Assembly (NCBI GenBank): GCA_036311285.1
Contig: JAXJQF010000121.1
Span: 1-56,361 of the forward strand
Origin: JAXJQF01 sp036311285
Lineage (GTDB): Bacteria > Pseudomonadota > Gammaproteobacteria > Enterobacterales > Succinivibrionaceae
Length of the DNA stretch: 56,361 nt
Direction of reading: 5' to 3'
Part shown: positions 33,703-43,130 of the stretch, in pieces
Position numbering within the stretch: the first letter of the stretch is position 1
Layout: each line of letters starts with the position of its first letter
Program-made: the position numbers and the translations under genes
The notes under the pieces: model-generated
Told to the model about the DNA's origin: nothing
Databases searched by the model: none
Seen by the model: only the letters and a program-made list of their open reading frames with translations

Positions 33703-34875
33703 ATGTTAAAGCATTTCCTAAAAAGCTTAGTATTATTCTCTTCTCTACTATTAATTAATGAAGCATTTGCAGCATGGTATGAAACTGAAGGTTCTGCAAA
33801 AATTCAAAATGGAGATGTTGTACAAGCACGAACAAAAGCAATTGAAGAAGCATTACGTCAAGCAATGCTAGAATCAGGGGCATTTGTTTCAACAAATCAA
33901 AATATGACTAATGGCATTTTGGATGACGATGAATTAACAATCGCGAGCAACAATAACTTTAACCAATACACTCTAGTATCTGAAAAAAGAGAAAAAGGAT
34001 ATTTAACTGTAAAGATACGTCTATATATAGACTCTGACCCAAAACAATGTATTGGTATGAACTATAAAAAAAACATCCTTCCTGTTCTTTTTACATATGC
34101 CAATAACCAACACCAAGAAACACAAACAGGCTTAAACGGATTTAACAAGTCCTTAACCTTAAAGTTCCAACAATTTTTATCAAGTACTAATGAATTAAAT
34201 GTAATACCATACTATAACCAAAATCTTGGAATAGACTTAGCAAATCATAGCCATAGAAACTCAAATCACATGATGCAATCAATTGACCAATTAGCGATTA
34301 ATAAGGATGCTCAATATATAGTATTTGGGGTAATTAGAGATATTAACCTTCATCCATCTACATTAAATTGGTTTAGTAAAGCAATGGGAAACAAAGAAAG
34401 AGAATTCTCTCTTGAAATCTTTGTATATGACACTATTACAAAGGAAATTCTATTCTCTAACAACTACAAAACTAAAGCACAATGGGACATAGATGAAAAC
34501 AATACTAATACTGACAGTGAATATTTTTGGCAGAGTGAATATGGAGAAAATATATTAGAAAAACTAACAAGTGCAGCTAAATCTGTTTCACATACATTAG
34601 TTTGTAAAAAACCTGTAGGAAGAATTTTAAAAGTTGAAAACAATAGTCAATACCATATAAATTTGGGTAAGATTAATAACATTAAACAGGGTAATAGATT
34701 TTTAATAGAACACAGCAACAACTTTAATGATAAAAATGGAATTAGAAGATTTCAAAAGAATCAAGCAAAAACCCCTATGGTTGTAACTGATGTTTATAAC
34801 AACACAGCTGTACTAAAACCTATTACACAGAGCAATGGCAATGTTCAAATAAATGACCATGCTTATATTGAATAA
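33703..34875 (+). CDS. flgT: Flagellar H-ring protein FlgT
   Basis: Periplasmic protein forming the H ring around the L/P rings of Na+-driven Vibrio-type motors and helping stator placement. The signal peptide ends at about residue 23 (LINEAFA). The mature N-domain has AWYETEGSAKIQNGDVVQARTKAIEEALRQAMLESGAFV, the FlgT signature. At 390 residues it is of expected length, and the C-terminal FlgT domain (GRILKVENNSQYHINLGKINNIKQGNRFLIEH) is visible. GGAGTGTC precedes the ATG. It is divergent from flgO-flgP-flgN. Confidence 0.93.
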   Translation: MLKHFLKSLVLFSSLLLINEAFAAWYETEGSAKIQNGDVVQARTKAIEEALRQAMLESGAFVSTNQNMTNGILDDDELTIASNNNFNQYTLVSEKREKGYLTVKIRLYIDSDPKQCIGMNYKKNILPVLFTYANNQHQETQTGLNGFNKSLTLKFQQFLSSTNELNVIPYYNQNLGIDLANHSHRNSNHMMQSIDQLAINKDAQYIVFGVIRDINLHPSTLNWFSKAMGNKEREFSLEIFVYDTITKEILFSNNYKTKAQWDIDENNTNTDSEYFWQSEYGENILEKLTSAAKSVSHTLVCKKPVGRILKVENNSQYHINLGKINNIKQGNRFLIEHSNNFNDKNGIRRFQKNQAKTPMVVTDVYNNTAVLKPITQSNGNVQINDHAYIE

Positions 34876-34906
34876 TAATTTTATATTGCTATAATACCGA
34901 ACACGT

Positions 34907-34982
34907 CTCCTCATAGTTAAGCTGGATATAACAAGCCCCTCCTAAGGGCTAGTCACAGGTTCGAATCCTGTTGGGGAGGCCA
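34907..34982 (+). tRNA. argW: tRNA-Arg (anticodon CCT)
   Basis: Full cloverleaf of 76 nt: acceptor CTCCTCA pairs with TGGGGAG (one wobble), anticodon stem AGCCC/GGGCT with loop CTCCTAA giving CCT, T-arm ACAGG-TTCGAAT-CCTGT, and encoded CCA. It closely resembles E. coli argW. TATAAT at 34890-34895 lies 11 bp upstream as a promoter. argW is a common phage attachment site, but no integrase or prophage gene is adjacent. Confidence 0.96.
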
Positions 34983-35199
34983 GTTCTTATACCCGTCTTA
35001 AACAATATAAACATCACACCATAATCTTTAATGTTTTAACTGTTCCTAATAATTTTTGTGTTTTAACATAAAAAATTGAGACAAGTGTCAAATCCTTAAC
35101 AAAAATATACAAATCAATAACAATAAACAGATAATTTTTTCTTATAAGATGTCTAATATGTTAAACTCTTAAAAAAATTAAAACATACGAGAGGTTCTT

Positions 35200-35799
35200 A
35201 TGCTTAAGAAAGTTACATTATCCTTAATATTATTAAGTGCATTTTCTCTAATTGGATGTAATTCAACATCATCTACAAATACAACTTCAGCTCAAGCAGC
35301 ACAACAATCAGATCACCCTACAATCTCTTTAACAGTAGTTGCTCAAAAGCTAACAACATGGCCATATAATAAATCAATGCTTACATATACTCTAAACAAC
35401 AAGAACATTGTTGAAGCAAAAGATACAAACGTTTTAAATAGTTGGAAACAACACGTTGAAGTTAGCATTAACAACCAATTAACAAACAACATTGGTTTAA
35501 CAAAGGTTCAAGATCCAAAGGCTGCTAATATAGAAGTTATTTATGGTCTAACAGCTGCTGCTGCAGGTTCTGTTAATTCTGATAAATTATTTGATAACCT
35601 TGGTTTAACAACAGGAAGTACAAAATCAGGCAGTGATTCTGCAATTGATATTGTAATCAAAGATAAAAGAAGTAACTCTGTTCTTTGGACAGGTGTAGTA
35701 AGTGCAACCTCTGACAAACCAATCAAGGATGAATACAAAGCTAAAATTATAGACAACTTAGTGGATTCATTAATTAAAAAATTACCTGTTGCTCAATAA
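35200..35799 (+). CDS. Lipoprotein, DUF4136-like
   Basis: The 199-residue product has a clear lipobox (SLIGCN, Cys20) followed by a Ser/Thr/Gln linker to about residue 40. The later pattern SAIDIVIKDKRSNSVLWTGVVSA near 145-168 resembles the strand-turn-strand end of DUF4136 lipoproteins (..LVIDIVDAKTKKLVWRG..), and TWPYNKSMLTYTLN may be its early Trp/Tyr motif. This is pattern recollection only. GAGAGGTTCTT precedes the ATG. It stands alone between tRNA-Arg and a terminator. Confidence 0.6.
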   Translation: MLKKVTLSLILLSAFSLIGCNSTSSTNTTSAQAAQQSDHPTISLTVVAQKLTTWPYNKSMLTYTLNNKNIVEAKDTNVLNSWKQHVEVSINNQLTNNIGLTKVQDPKAANIEVIYGLTAAAAGSVNSDKLFDNLGLTTGSTKSGSDSAIDIVIKDKRSNSVLWTGVVSATSDKPIKDEYKAKIIDNLVDSLIKKLPVAQ

Positions 35800-35856
35800 T
35801 TGAAACAAGTTATTGTCAACAAATATAAACAAACTAAAGAATGATTTTAGAAATTT

Positions 35857-35881
35857 AAATGGAGACTAAACGTCTCCATTT
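35857..35881. terminator. Bidirectional terminator between the lipoprotein gene and dusA
   Basis: AAATGGAGAC and GTCTCCATTT form a 10-bp stem with a 5-nt loop; TTTATTTTT follows on the plus strand. Confidence 0.85.
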
Positions 35882-35894
35882 TTATTTTTAAAGA

Positions 35895-36920
35895 TTAATT
35901 GTTTGCATTAGAACTAGAAGGATCAACTCTTGCCAAAGTCTCTTCTACTTGACTCATCGCTTCCTCTAACACATTTACATTCGCATCATCCTTATGATGA
36001 TGTAAAGCCATATAATGTCTATAAGATCTTGCATTAACGCAACCTGTAAACATACCTAATAAATGTCTTGAAATATGCTTAAGTTTACCACCATTACTAA
36101 TATGCTCTTCAATGTATGGATATAAAGAACGGATAAAATCCTTTCTACCAATTACATCTGCATCCGTTTTTATATTATCATCATAAATTATCTTGTCTGC
36201 TTCAGACAATATAAATGGATTTTGGTATAAACTTCTACCCATCATTACACCATCTACATGCTCTAAATGAACTAAAGCCTGCTCTAAAGTATCAACGTTT
36301 CCATTAATAGAGATATGTGTATTTAAAAATTCCTTTTTAATCTCATATACCATCTCATACTTTAACGGTGGTTTATCCCTATTTTCTCTAGGAGTCATTC
36401 CTTTTAAGAACGCTTGTCTTGCATGTAGAGTAATTCCATCCACTCCTGCATCTACAATTTTATGTAAATACTCACATACATACTCGTAACTATTTAATTC
36501 ATCAACCCCAAGTCTAGTTTTTACAGTTACAGGTATATCAACCACATCCTTCATTGCCTTAACACAATCAGCAACTAAATTAGGATCTCTCATTAGAATT
36601 GCACCGAAAGATCCAACCTGCACCTTATCTGATGGACATCCTGCGTTTAAATTTACCTCATCATAGTTACGTTCTTCTGCAATAACTGCACACTTTGCTA
36701 AATCCTGAGGCACACCCCCTCCTAATTGTAGAGAAATAGGATGTTCAATTTCTGAATATTTTAAATGATCTCGTTCCCCAAATAATATTGCACCTGTTGA
36801 TATCATTTCAGTATATAAAAGCATATTCTTACATAGCTTTCTACAGATATATCTAAAGTGACGATCTGTTAGATCAAGCATAGGAGCTAAAGAAAGGCGT
36901 GCGTAATTTTTATTAGTCAT
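35895..36920 (-). CDS. dusA: tRNA-dihydrouridine(20/20a) synthase DusA
   Basis: FMN enzyme that reduces U20/U20a in the tRNA D-loop. The TIM-barrel start is RLSLAPMLDLTDRHFRYICR, with TEMISTGAILFG next. The catalytic Cys is in NLNAGCPSDKVQVGSFGAILM. ITLHARQAFLKGMTP and the FMN phosphate motif INGNVDT followed by VMMGRSLYQNP complete the DusA pattern. The start at 36920 (MTNKNYARL) is chosen over an ATG seven codons earlier, which overlaps a hairpin terminator. The product is about 341 residues. Confidence 0.96.
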   Translation of the reverse strand: MTNKNYARLSLAPMLDLTDRHFRYICRKLCKNMLLYTEMISTGAILFGERDHLKYSEIEHPISLQLGGGVPQDLAKCAVIAEERNYDEVNLNAGCPSDKVQVGSFGAILMRDPNLVADCVKAMKDVVDIPVTVKTRLGVDELNSYEYVCEYLHKIVDAGVDGITLHARQAFLKGMTPRENRDKPPLKYEMVYEIKKEFLNTHISINGNVDTLEQALVHLEHVDGVMMGRSLYQNPFILSEADKIIYDDNIKTDADVIGRKDFIRSLYPYIEEHISNGGKLKHISRHLLGMFTGCVNARSYRHYMALHHHKDDANVNVLEEAMSQVEETLARVDPSSSNANN

Positions 36921-36940
36921 TAAAATATTCCATAAAAACA

Positions 36941-36964
36941 TATAAGCGGAAAACTCCGCCTATA
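36941..36964 (-). terminator. Terminator after the Sel1-repeat gene (minus strand)
   Basis: On the minus strand TATAGGCGGA pairs with TCCGCTTATA (one G-T wobble), followed by TGTTTTT. Confidence 0.7.
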
Positions 36965-37046
36965 TTTCAAATTTGTATTTATTATCGATAGTAAAACTAA
37001 ATATTAATAATTCATTATACTTCGATAAATTAGCGTTTAATCACTG

Positions 37047-37793
37047 CTATTTATTGAACTTTTGTGAAATCTTATAGATTTCATCCTTAACCCAATTATA
37101 ACATTCACCAATATCTGCATCTGTTAAATGTCTGCGAGCTTCTTCCTTGATGCGTTCACTATCTTGTACACTCTTACTATATAAAGCGATATCACCATAG
37201 CGTCTTACCCAAAAGATAAAAAACTCTGCATATTTATAACTTTGCTTATACTTACCAACATTTAAAGAAATTGATGCTAAATCATATGAAAACTCATAAT
37301 GTTCTACATCAATAAGCTTATTGTATACATCAATTGCTTCTTCTTTTATAGCTGGTGGATTAGAATTGTAACCTAATACTTTTGCATATTGAACAGCACA
37401 GTCAATGTTCTTATCTTTAGCAATAACTAAACAATCTTTAAAGTATTCTCTTGCTTTTTCATTACTCTTTTCAACACCTAAACCATTCCAATACAGAATT
37501 GCTAAGTATCTACTTGCATTTAAATTCCCTGCATCTATTGATTGTTCTAAATATTTTCTAGCTAAAGCCCAATCTCTAGTTGTCCCTAAACCTTTTAAAT
37601 ATAAGAATCCCATAATCTCCGCAGCCAGAGCATCTCCCTTTTCAGCTTCATATTCACATCTCTGAAAAGCAACGTCATAGTTTTCTTTTGATAAGGCGCT
37701 TTGACATTCATCAACCTCATTATCATTAGCAGCATATGCATATGTTGATAATAAAACAGTAGAAAATAAAAAAAGTGCTAATTTTGCAAACAT
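37047..37793 (-). CDS. Sel1-repeat exported protein
   Basis: The 248-residue product has a cleavable signal peptide (LFLFSTVLLSTYAYA). At least two Sel1-like TPR repeats are clear: AAEIMGFLYLKGLGTTRDWALARKYLEQSI and ASRYLAILYWNGLGVEKSNEKAREYF. A third, weaker helical pair and a C-terminal region with single Cys residues follow. Such repeats mediate protein-protein contacts; the partner is unknown. The start at 37793 has AGGACTAG upstream and puts the signal peptide at the N-terminus. Confidence 0.8.
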   Translation of the reverse strand: MFAKLALFLFSTVLLSTYAYAANDNEVDECQSALSKENYDVAFQRCEYEAEKGDALAAEIMGFLYLKGLGTTRDWALARKYLEQSIDAGNLNASRYLAILYWNGLGVEKSNEKAREYFKDCLVIAKDKNIDCAVQYAKVLGYNSNPPAIKEEAIDVYNKLIDVEHYEFSYDLASISLNVGKYKQSYKYAEFFIFWVRRYGDIALYSKSVQDSERIKEEARRHLTDADIGECYNWVKDEIYKISQKFNK

Positions 37794-38071
37794 AACTAGT
37801 CCTAGGGAGTTCATCAATATCATAAAATTATATGCTAAATTTTTAATTTTTTTCTAATATTAGCATTTAACATAATAGCCTAAATACTATTAAAATTTAA
37901 CATTTAATTACAGATAACATACAAAAGCACACAAATATTTAGAGACAATAAACAATTAAAAGTTGTAGACATAACAAATATATCTAAATTCTAAACTATA
38001 GTTTATTTAAGATAATAAAGAAATATAAGAACAACTAAAAGAATATCTTTGAACAAGTATTTTTTTATACT

Positions 38072-38158
38072 TGGTACCAGAAGAGGGACTTGAACCCTCA
38101 CGATATCACTACCGGCGGATTTTGAATCCGCTGCGTCTACCAATTCCGCCATTCTGGC
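38072..38158 (-). tRNA. tRNA-Leu (anticodon CAA)
   Basis: An 87-nt class II tRNA on the minus strand: acceptor GCCAGAA/TTCTGGT, anticodon stem GCGGA/TCCGC with loop TTCAAAA giving CAA, variable arm around GGTAGTGATATCG, T-arm GAGGG-TTCAAGT-CCCTC, and encoded CCA. It lies just after lptG on the same strand but has its own promoter. Confidence 0.96.
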
Positions 38159-38172
38159 ACGAAACTTAAGAT

Positions 38173-38200
38173 ATTCTACAATATTTTTCTTAAAGTTCAA
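38173..38200 (-). promoter_or_regulatory. Promoter of tRNA-Leu
   Basis: Minus strand TTGAAC-N16-TAGAAT with TG before the -10. It is 14 bp from the tRNA 5' end. Confidence 0.7.
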
Positions 38201-38208
38201 GAAAAAAT

Positions 38209-39288
38209 TTACGTTCTACGCCCTAATATATAAATACCTAACCCCAATACTAAAATTGTTGGAGCCAAGCTTCCAAATATAGGCGGTAAACCATAATATA
38301 TTGAAAAAGGACTTATAATTTCATTTGTAGCATAGAAGGAAAATCCAAACACAATACCAACAACAACTCTCGCACCAATAGATGAGCTACGAAGAGGTCC
38401 AAAGACAGTACTTGCAGCTAAAATCAAAACCGCAAATACAGTTAATGGCATAAATATTTTCCTATAAAGTTGAATTAAGTATTTCTCACTCTTTATACCA
38501 TTATCAGTAAGATATTGAATATACTCTGACAATCCTTTAATTGACATATTATTAACATCAACTGCAAATATTTCTAATTCATTTGGAGTAAAGGTTAAAT
38601 TCCAAACTTCTTTTTTGTTAAATTGCTTCGACACCTTCTCGTCTGTGAAATATACGCTTTCTACATTATTAGCTATCCATTTTTTTTCTGAATCATTCCA
38701 AGTCGCAGTGTGAGCACGCTTTTCAACAATTAGTTTTCTTGGGGTATCGTAAGTAAAATCATAGCGAAATAAATTAACTAACTCCCCGTTAGTATTTTGA
38801 ATATCAATGTATATAAAGCTATTGTTATCTCTAACCCACATCCCTCTACTAGTTACTGCTACATTACCTCCAGAAACAGCAACCGAACGCAAATTTTCCG
38901 CAAACAACTCTGCATGAGGAATCACATGCTCTCCCATAAGCATGACCCCTACAATTAACGGAATAACACCTTTACACGCGCTAAAAACAATACTTAGTTT
39001 TGATTTACCTAAGCTTTGCATTACTATCAACTCGGATGATGAAGCAAGATTACCAAGAGCAAGCACTGTTCCTAGCAACACTCCTAATGGGAAAAACATA
39101 AAGATCTGACTTGGTACTTGATACATTATGTATTGGAAGCATGCAAAAGAATCAAACTCCCCCTTACCTATACTACGTATTTGGTCAACGAACTTTATAA
39201 GACAAGCAAGCAACACTAAACCAATAGTACAATAGATTACAGTTACGATTACGTTACGAGCGATATATCTATCAACAATATTAAACAC
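38209..39288 (-). CDS. lptG: Lipopolysaccharide export permease LptG
   Basis: Inner-membrane half of the LptB2FG transporter that extracts LPS for passage to the outer membrane. The 359 residues give three N-terminal and three C-terminal membrane segments around a periplasmic beta-jellyroll (about residues 130-265). Landmarks are DRYIARNVIVTVIYC at the N-terminus, LGNLASSSELIVMQSLG (coupling helix), and the C-terminal GPLRSSSIGARVVVGIVFGF. It overlaps lptF by 8 bp and is translated after it. Confidence 0.94.
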   Translation of the reverse strand: MFNIVDRYIARNVIVTVIYCTIGLVLLACLIKFVDQIRSIGKGEFDSFACFQYIMYQVPSQIFMFFPLGVLLGTVLALGNLASSSELIVMQSLGKSKLSIVFSACKGVIPLIVGVMLMGEHVIPHAELFAENLRSVAVSGGNVAVTSRGMWVRDNNSFIYIDIQNTNGELVNLFRYDFTYDTPRKLIVEKRAHTATWNDSEKKWIANNVESVYFTDEKVSKQFNKKEVWNLTFTPNELEIFAVDVNNMSIKGLSEYIQYLTDNGIKSEKYLIQLYRKIFMPLTVFAVLILAASTVFGPLRSSSIGARVVVGIVFGFSFYATNEIISPFSIYYGLPPIFGSLAPTILVLGLGIYILGRRT

Positions 39289-40384
39289 GTTTAATTCCTC
39301 TCTTTGCTCTTAACTTATTGAACCACTCGGTATCGGTAATATTAAAAGGCACTGTAAATATTAAACAATACAAAATAGGGACTATAAATACGCCTGGTAT
39401 AACAGGAAATATACCCTTTCCAATAGAGGTCTTAACACCTAATGAGAACATGTAATAACTTATATATATCAATATTGCAGGTAAAAATTTGGCAAAACGA
39501 CCTTGTCTCGGATTCACCATTGATAAAGGTACCACCATTAAACATAAAACCAAAATACTCAAAGGCTGAACGATACGCCATTGTAGTTCGCCAATATCCT
39601 CTAGTTCACCTGAGTTTAGTAATTCAATATTAGTTTTAGAACGAGACTTTTCATTAACACCTTCTGCTCTCATATCAGAAATAAGAGCATTATATTCATC
39701 AAATCTAGATATACTATATTCTTTATTTTTATTTTGAGACTCATAACGAGTACCATTCACTAATGATACCCACATCATCCCATCTTTATCTAAATTAACT
39801 TTACCTTCATTTGAAGTAACAACATTAGAAGGCTCTTGTCCTCTACCTATGTTAATAATATAGATCTGCTGCAGATTCTTGTTACCCTTATCTTCCATAT
39901 TTTCAATATAAAGAACATTGTTATTTAACTTTAAAAATCTACCACTATCTATAGAGAACATTGTTGGATCTGACTTTGCTTGTTCTAATTTTGCCGCTGA
40001 AAGACTTTCGCACATAGGAGCAAGATGTAAGGTACAAAATGCATTCAAAACACCGCTGAACAGGCACAATACAAAAACAATTGCTAATAAACGCCCTTTA
40101 GACAAACCAACAGAACGCATCACAACCATTTCACTTTGTGAACATAAGCTACCGATACAAAATAAAATTGCCAAAAACAAAGATAACGGCAACATAAAAT
40201 TAGACATTGTTGGAACTGAAAGCATTAATAGCTGACTAACCATATCAACAGGAACCTTCCCTCTTGATACATTAGTAATTAATTTAATAAAGCCTTGGCT
40301 CAAAAATATGAGCATTAATACAAAGAAAACCGCTAATTGCGTTCTTAAAATACTACTAAAAATATAACGACTTAAAACATTCAT
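39281..40384 (-). CDS. lptF: Lipopolysaccharide export permease LptF
   Basis: Partner of LptG in the LPS exporter. The N-terminus SRYIFSSILRTQLAVFFVLMLIFLSQGFIKLI and the coupling-helix region GSLCSQSEMVVMRSVGLSKGRLL are typical. The C-terminal segments follow VVPLSMVNPRQGRFAKFLPAILIYISYY. At 367 residues it is normal. It is divergent from pepA, the same arrangement as in E. coli (lptF-lptG opposite pepA). Confidence 0.95.
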   Translation of the reverse strand: MNVLSRYIFSSILRTQLAVFFVLMLIFLSQGFIKLITNVSRGKVPVDMVSQLLMLSVPTMSNFMLPLSLFLAILFCIGSLCSQSEMVVMRSVGLSKGRLLAIVFVLCLFSGVLNAFCTLHLAPMCESLSAAKLEQAKSDPTMFSIDSGRFLKLNNNVLYIENMEDKGNKNLQQIYIINIGRGQEPSNVVTSNEGKVNLDKDGMMWVSLVNGTRYESQNKNKEYSISRFDEYNALISDMRAEGVNEKSRSKTNIELLNSGELEDIGELQWRIVQPLSILVLCLMVVPLSMVNPRQGRFAKFLPAILIYISYYMFSLGVKTSIGKGIFPVIPGVFIVPILYCLIFTVPFNITDTEWFNKLRAKRGIKRV

Positions 40385-40439
40385 CTTTAAAATATCTAAT
40401 TAAAAGGCAGATTGTTATCCATACTAAACAATTTTGTAT

Positions 40440-40445
40440 AATAAT
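40440..40445 (+). promoter_or_regulatory. Extended -10 promoter element for pepA
   Basis: TGTATAAT in the lptF/pepA divergent region. No good -35 at standard distance was seen, which suits an extended -10 promoter. Confidence 0.5.
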
Positions 40446-40512
40446 TGTATCATGTTTTGCCAATATCTTGTATTGTGTATAACAAACAAAATATAAATAA
40501 GGTAATATAAAA

Positions 40513-42060
40513 ATGATAAATTCTATAACCCATCAAATGCTTTTAAAAATGAGTGCAAACGCACCTAAGGTAGCCTTTGTAAACATCAACAATCTAAATA
40601 AGGACAACAACTGCAATTCACTTGTGGTTTGCTTTGTAGATCAAAACAAATTTAATGATTACAATTTTTCTAATCTAGTTAGCCAAACAACTAAAAATCA
40701 AATTAGAAAATCTTTACATGAGAATTCTCATCAAAGGTTTGCAAACGTATTAGAAGAAGGTAACGACTTTTTACATAAATATGTTTTAACAATTGACCTA
40801 TCAATGGTTAAGATGCTTAAAGAACACGAAGTAAATAAAATCGCCCAGATTGTTCAACAAAAAGTATCTACTCTATTCAAGATCGACACTGTTGATTTCA
40901 TTATTGACGCTGCTACAAAAGAAAAGCTTAATAACGTTAAAGCTTTAGCTGTAGCGTTTTACAATACACTCCCTTTTAACGACAACAGATTTAAAAGTAA
41001 ATATGTAGGAACTGAAAAGGCATTAGAATTTAGCATTAAGAATATTAATATCTATACAGACGTTGAAGATCGCGATGAACTAAATAAATTAAACCAAGTT
41101 ACTAACGTTATTTTACAAGCGAAGACTTATACTAGACTTATTGCAAACCTTCCTAGTAACATCTGTACACCTGAGTTTATGTCGAAACTAGCAACAGAAC
41201 TATCAAAAGAGTTCACAAACCTCGACACAATTGTGTATGATGAAATTTCTTTAAGTAAACTTAATATGAACGCTTACTTAAGTGTTGCAAAAGGCTCTTC
41301 AAACCGTCCATTTATGAGTGTTATTAGCTACAATGGAAACAACGCTGAAAACAGTGATCCAATTGTATTTATAGGCAAAGGCTTAACATTCGATTCAGGT
41401 GGCATAAGTTTAAAGCCTAGCCAAGATATGGATGAAATGATGTTTGACAAGTGTGGTGCTTGTAGTGTTCTAGGCTTAATGCTTGCGATTGCTCAATTAA
41501 AACCAAAACATAACATCATTGGTATTGTTTCATGTGCTGAAAACATTCCATCTAGTAAATCTTATAAGCCTGGAGATATTATTGAATCTAAATCAGGTAC
41601 AACTATTGAAGTGCTAAATACAGACGCCGAAGGTAGATTAGTCCTTTGTGATTCAATTACTTATGCAAAATCTTACAATCCAGCAAAAATCATTGATATC
41701 GCAACACTAACAGGAGCTTGCTTAATTGCTCTTGGACATCAAACAACTGGTTTATTTAGCAATGATGACCAACTAGTTAAAGATTTACTTGATTCATCTC
41801 TAAACACTTCTGACATCGCATGGCATATGCCTATTGGTGATTTATACAACGATATGATTAATGCAAGATTTGCAGACGTTGCAAACACTGGAGGAAGATT
41901 AGCAGGAGCTACAACCGCAGCCCAATTCCTACACCGATTTGTAGAAAACACTCCATGGTGTCACTTAGATATCGCTGGTTCTGCATGGCATAGCGGAGCT
42001 AAATCAAAAACAGCCACAGGGCGTCCTATTGCACTTTTAATTGACTACATTCTTAAATAA
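40513..42060 (+). CDS. pepA: Leucyl aminopeptidase PepA (M17)
   Basis: Cytosolic hexameric two-metal aminopeptidase; in E. coli PepA also binds DNA. At 515 residues it has PepA rather than PepB length. The M17 signature NTDAEGRL is near residue 370-377. The metal and active-site residues are in GKGLTFDSGGISLKPSQDMDEMMFDKCGA (Lys, Asp), and the arginine lies in the NTDAEGRL motif. A DIATLTGACLIALG motif follows. GGTAAT precedes the ATG. In E. coli holC-valS follow pepA; here holC is missing from this position and valS lies 3 kb away. Confidence 0.95.
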   Translation: MINSITHQMLLKMSANAPKVAFVNINNLNKDNNCNSLVVCFVDQNKFNDYNFSNLVSQTTKNQIRKSLHENSHQRFANVLEEGNDFLHKYVLTIDLSMVKMLKEHEVNKIAQIVQQKVSTLFKIDTVDFIIDAATKEKLNNVKALAVAFYNTLPFNDNRFKSKYVGTEKALEFSIKNINIYTDVEDRDELNKLNQVTNVILQAKTYTRLIANLPSNICTPEFMSKLATELSKEFTNLDTIVYDEISLSKLNMNAYLSVAKGSSNRPFMSVISYNGNNAENSDPIVFIGKGLTFDSGGISLKPSQDMDEMMFDKCGACSVLGLMLAIAQLKPKHNIIGIVSCAENIPSSKSYKPGDIIESKSGTTIEVLNTDAEGRLVLCDSITYAKSYNPAKIIDIATLTGACLIALGHQTTGLFSNDDQLVKDLLDSSLNTSDIAWHMPIGDLYNDMINARFADVANTGGRLAGATTAAQFLHRFVENTPWCHLDIAGSAWHSGAKSKTATGRPIALLIDYILK

Positions 42061-42079
42061 ATGTAGAGCAATGTTCTTA

Positions 42080-42117
42080 ACCTACAGTTCTTGGTTTTAA
42101 TTCCAAGAACTTTAGGT
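42080..42117. terminator. Hairpin between convergent pepA and holB, probably a terminator
   Basis: AGTTCTTGG and CCAAGAACT (9 bp) plus outer ACCTA/TAGGT pairing with single mismatched bases between. The T tract is weak. Confidence 0.55.
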
Positions 42118-42161
42118 CCTATTTACTAACTAATTTAGGTTAGTAATACTTAAATTGATTA

Positions 42162-43130
42162 TTAAATATTAACCATTAACTCTATCCAACTTAATAATTG
42201 TAAATTCTGAATAGGTGAAGTCTTTTGACCATAAACACTCTTTAACGCAACTAGTTTTGTTTGCGCTTTTCCTAATGAATCAGGTGATATTTTTGCAAAA
42301 TGTTGTAATACCTGTGGATAATCCTTAAATAACACATAAGAATCTCCATCCGATAAAAAATGAATTTGCATAGCTTCTTTAATAATTGCGAACATCAATC
42401 CATAAATTAGTTCATCATCCTTAACTTCTTGTAACAAAAGTTGTACGAACTTTGTCGGACTTTCTCTCTTAGCAAGAACTAATGAAAATATCCTTATAGC
42501 TTCCTTTATCTGTTCATTCTTTTTAGACTCAATTAACTCAATAGCATTAACTAATGAACGTCCTGTAACTATAAGTTCTAATCTATAGTCCTCATTTTTA
42601 CCAAATCGCTGACACAATTCATGGTTAAGTTCAACCAAAGAAGGCATATTAATAGACAATCTTACAGTTCTACTAATTATTGTTGGCAAAAGAAGGCTTG
42701 CACTATAGGTTGCTAAGATGATTAGAGAATCCTTTGGAGGTTCTTCTAAAGTTTTAAGTAACGCATTAGAGGCTTGGACATTCATAAGTTCTGCATCATT
42801 TATTAACAAAACCTTACCTTTACCATTACTAGAAGATTCCTCTAAAAAGCTAATACTATTTCTTAACGAGTCAACAGTAATTACATGATTAGTTCTTTGA
42901 ACAGTTAATATGTCTGGATGAGTGTTGTTTCTAAACATCTCACAACTAGCACAATTACAATCCACATGGTATCCACTTGGAGACAAACATAAAAAGTCTT
43001 TAGAGATACTTGCAGCTAACTCCTCTACGCCAACCCCCTTTGGAGCTGTTAACAATAAGGCATGCCCAAGTCTTTCTGAGTTTTTTATTACTTTATATTT
43101 CTCAAACCCGTGTTCTATCCATGGATACAT
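42162..43130 (-). CDS. holB: DNA polymerase III delta-prime subunit
   Basis: Subunit of the clamp loader that places the beta clamp on DNA. The AAA+ fold has a degenerate ATP loop (APKGVGVEELA, no GKT, usual for delta-prime). It also has zinc-site cysteines in DCNCASCEMF, the DAELMNVQASNALLKTLEEPP motif, and ISRTVRLSI in place of the SRC motif. At 322 residues it is normal. Its start overlaps the end of tmk by 16 bp, as in the common tmk-holB pair. Confidence 0.92.
   Translation of the reverse strand: MYPWIEHGFEKYKVIKNSERLGHALLLTAPKGVGVEELAASISKDFLCLSPSGYHVDCNCASCEMFRNNTHPDILTVQRTNHVITVDSLRNSISFLEESSSNGKGKVLLINDAELMNVQASNALLKTLEEPPKDSLIILATYSASLLLPTIISRTVRLSINMPSLVELNHELCQRFGKNEDYRLELIVTGRSLVNAIELIESKKNEQIKEAIRIFSLVLAKRESPTKFVQLLLQEVKDDELIYGLMFAIIKEAMQIHFLSDGDSYVLFKDYPQVLQHFAKISPDSLGKAQTKLVALKSVYGQKTSPIQNLQLLSWIELMVNI

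Noticed and set aside
34907..35199. argW as a possible integration site
   Set aside because: No integrase, no duplicated tRNA 3' end and no mobile genes downstream; ordinary core genes follow.
38003..38200. 65-codon frame across the tRNA-Leu
   Set aside because: It reads through the tRNA and its promoter; tRNA structure explains the sequence.
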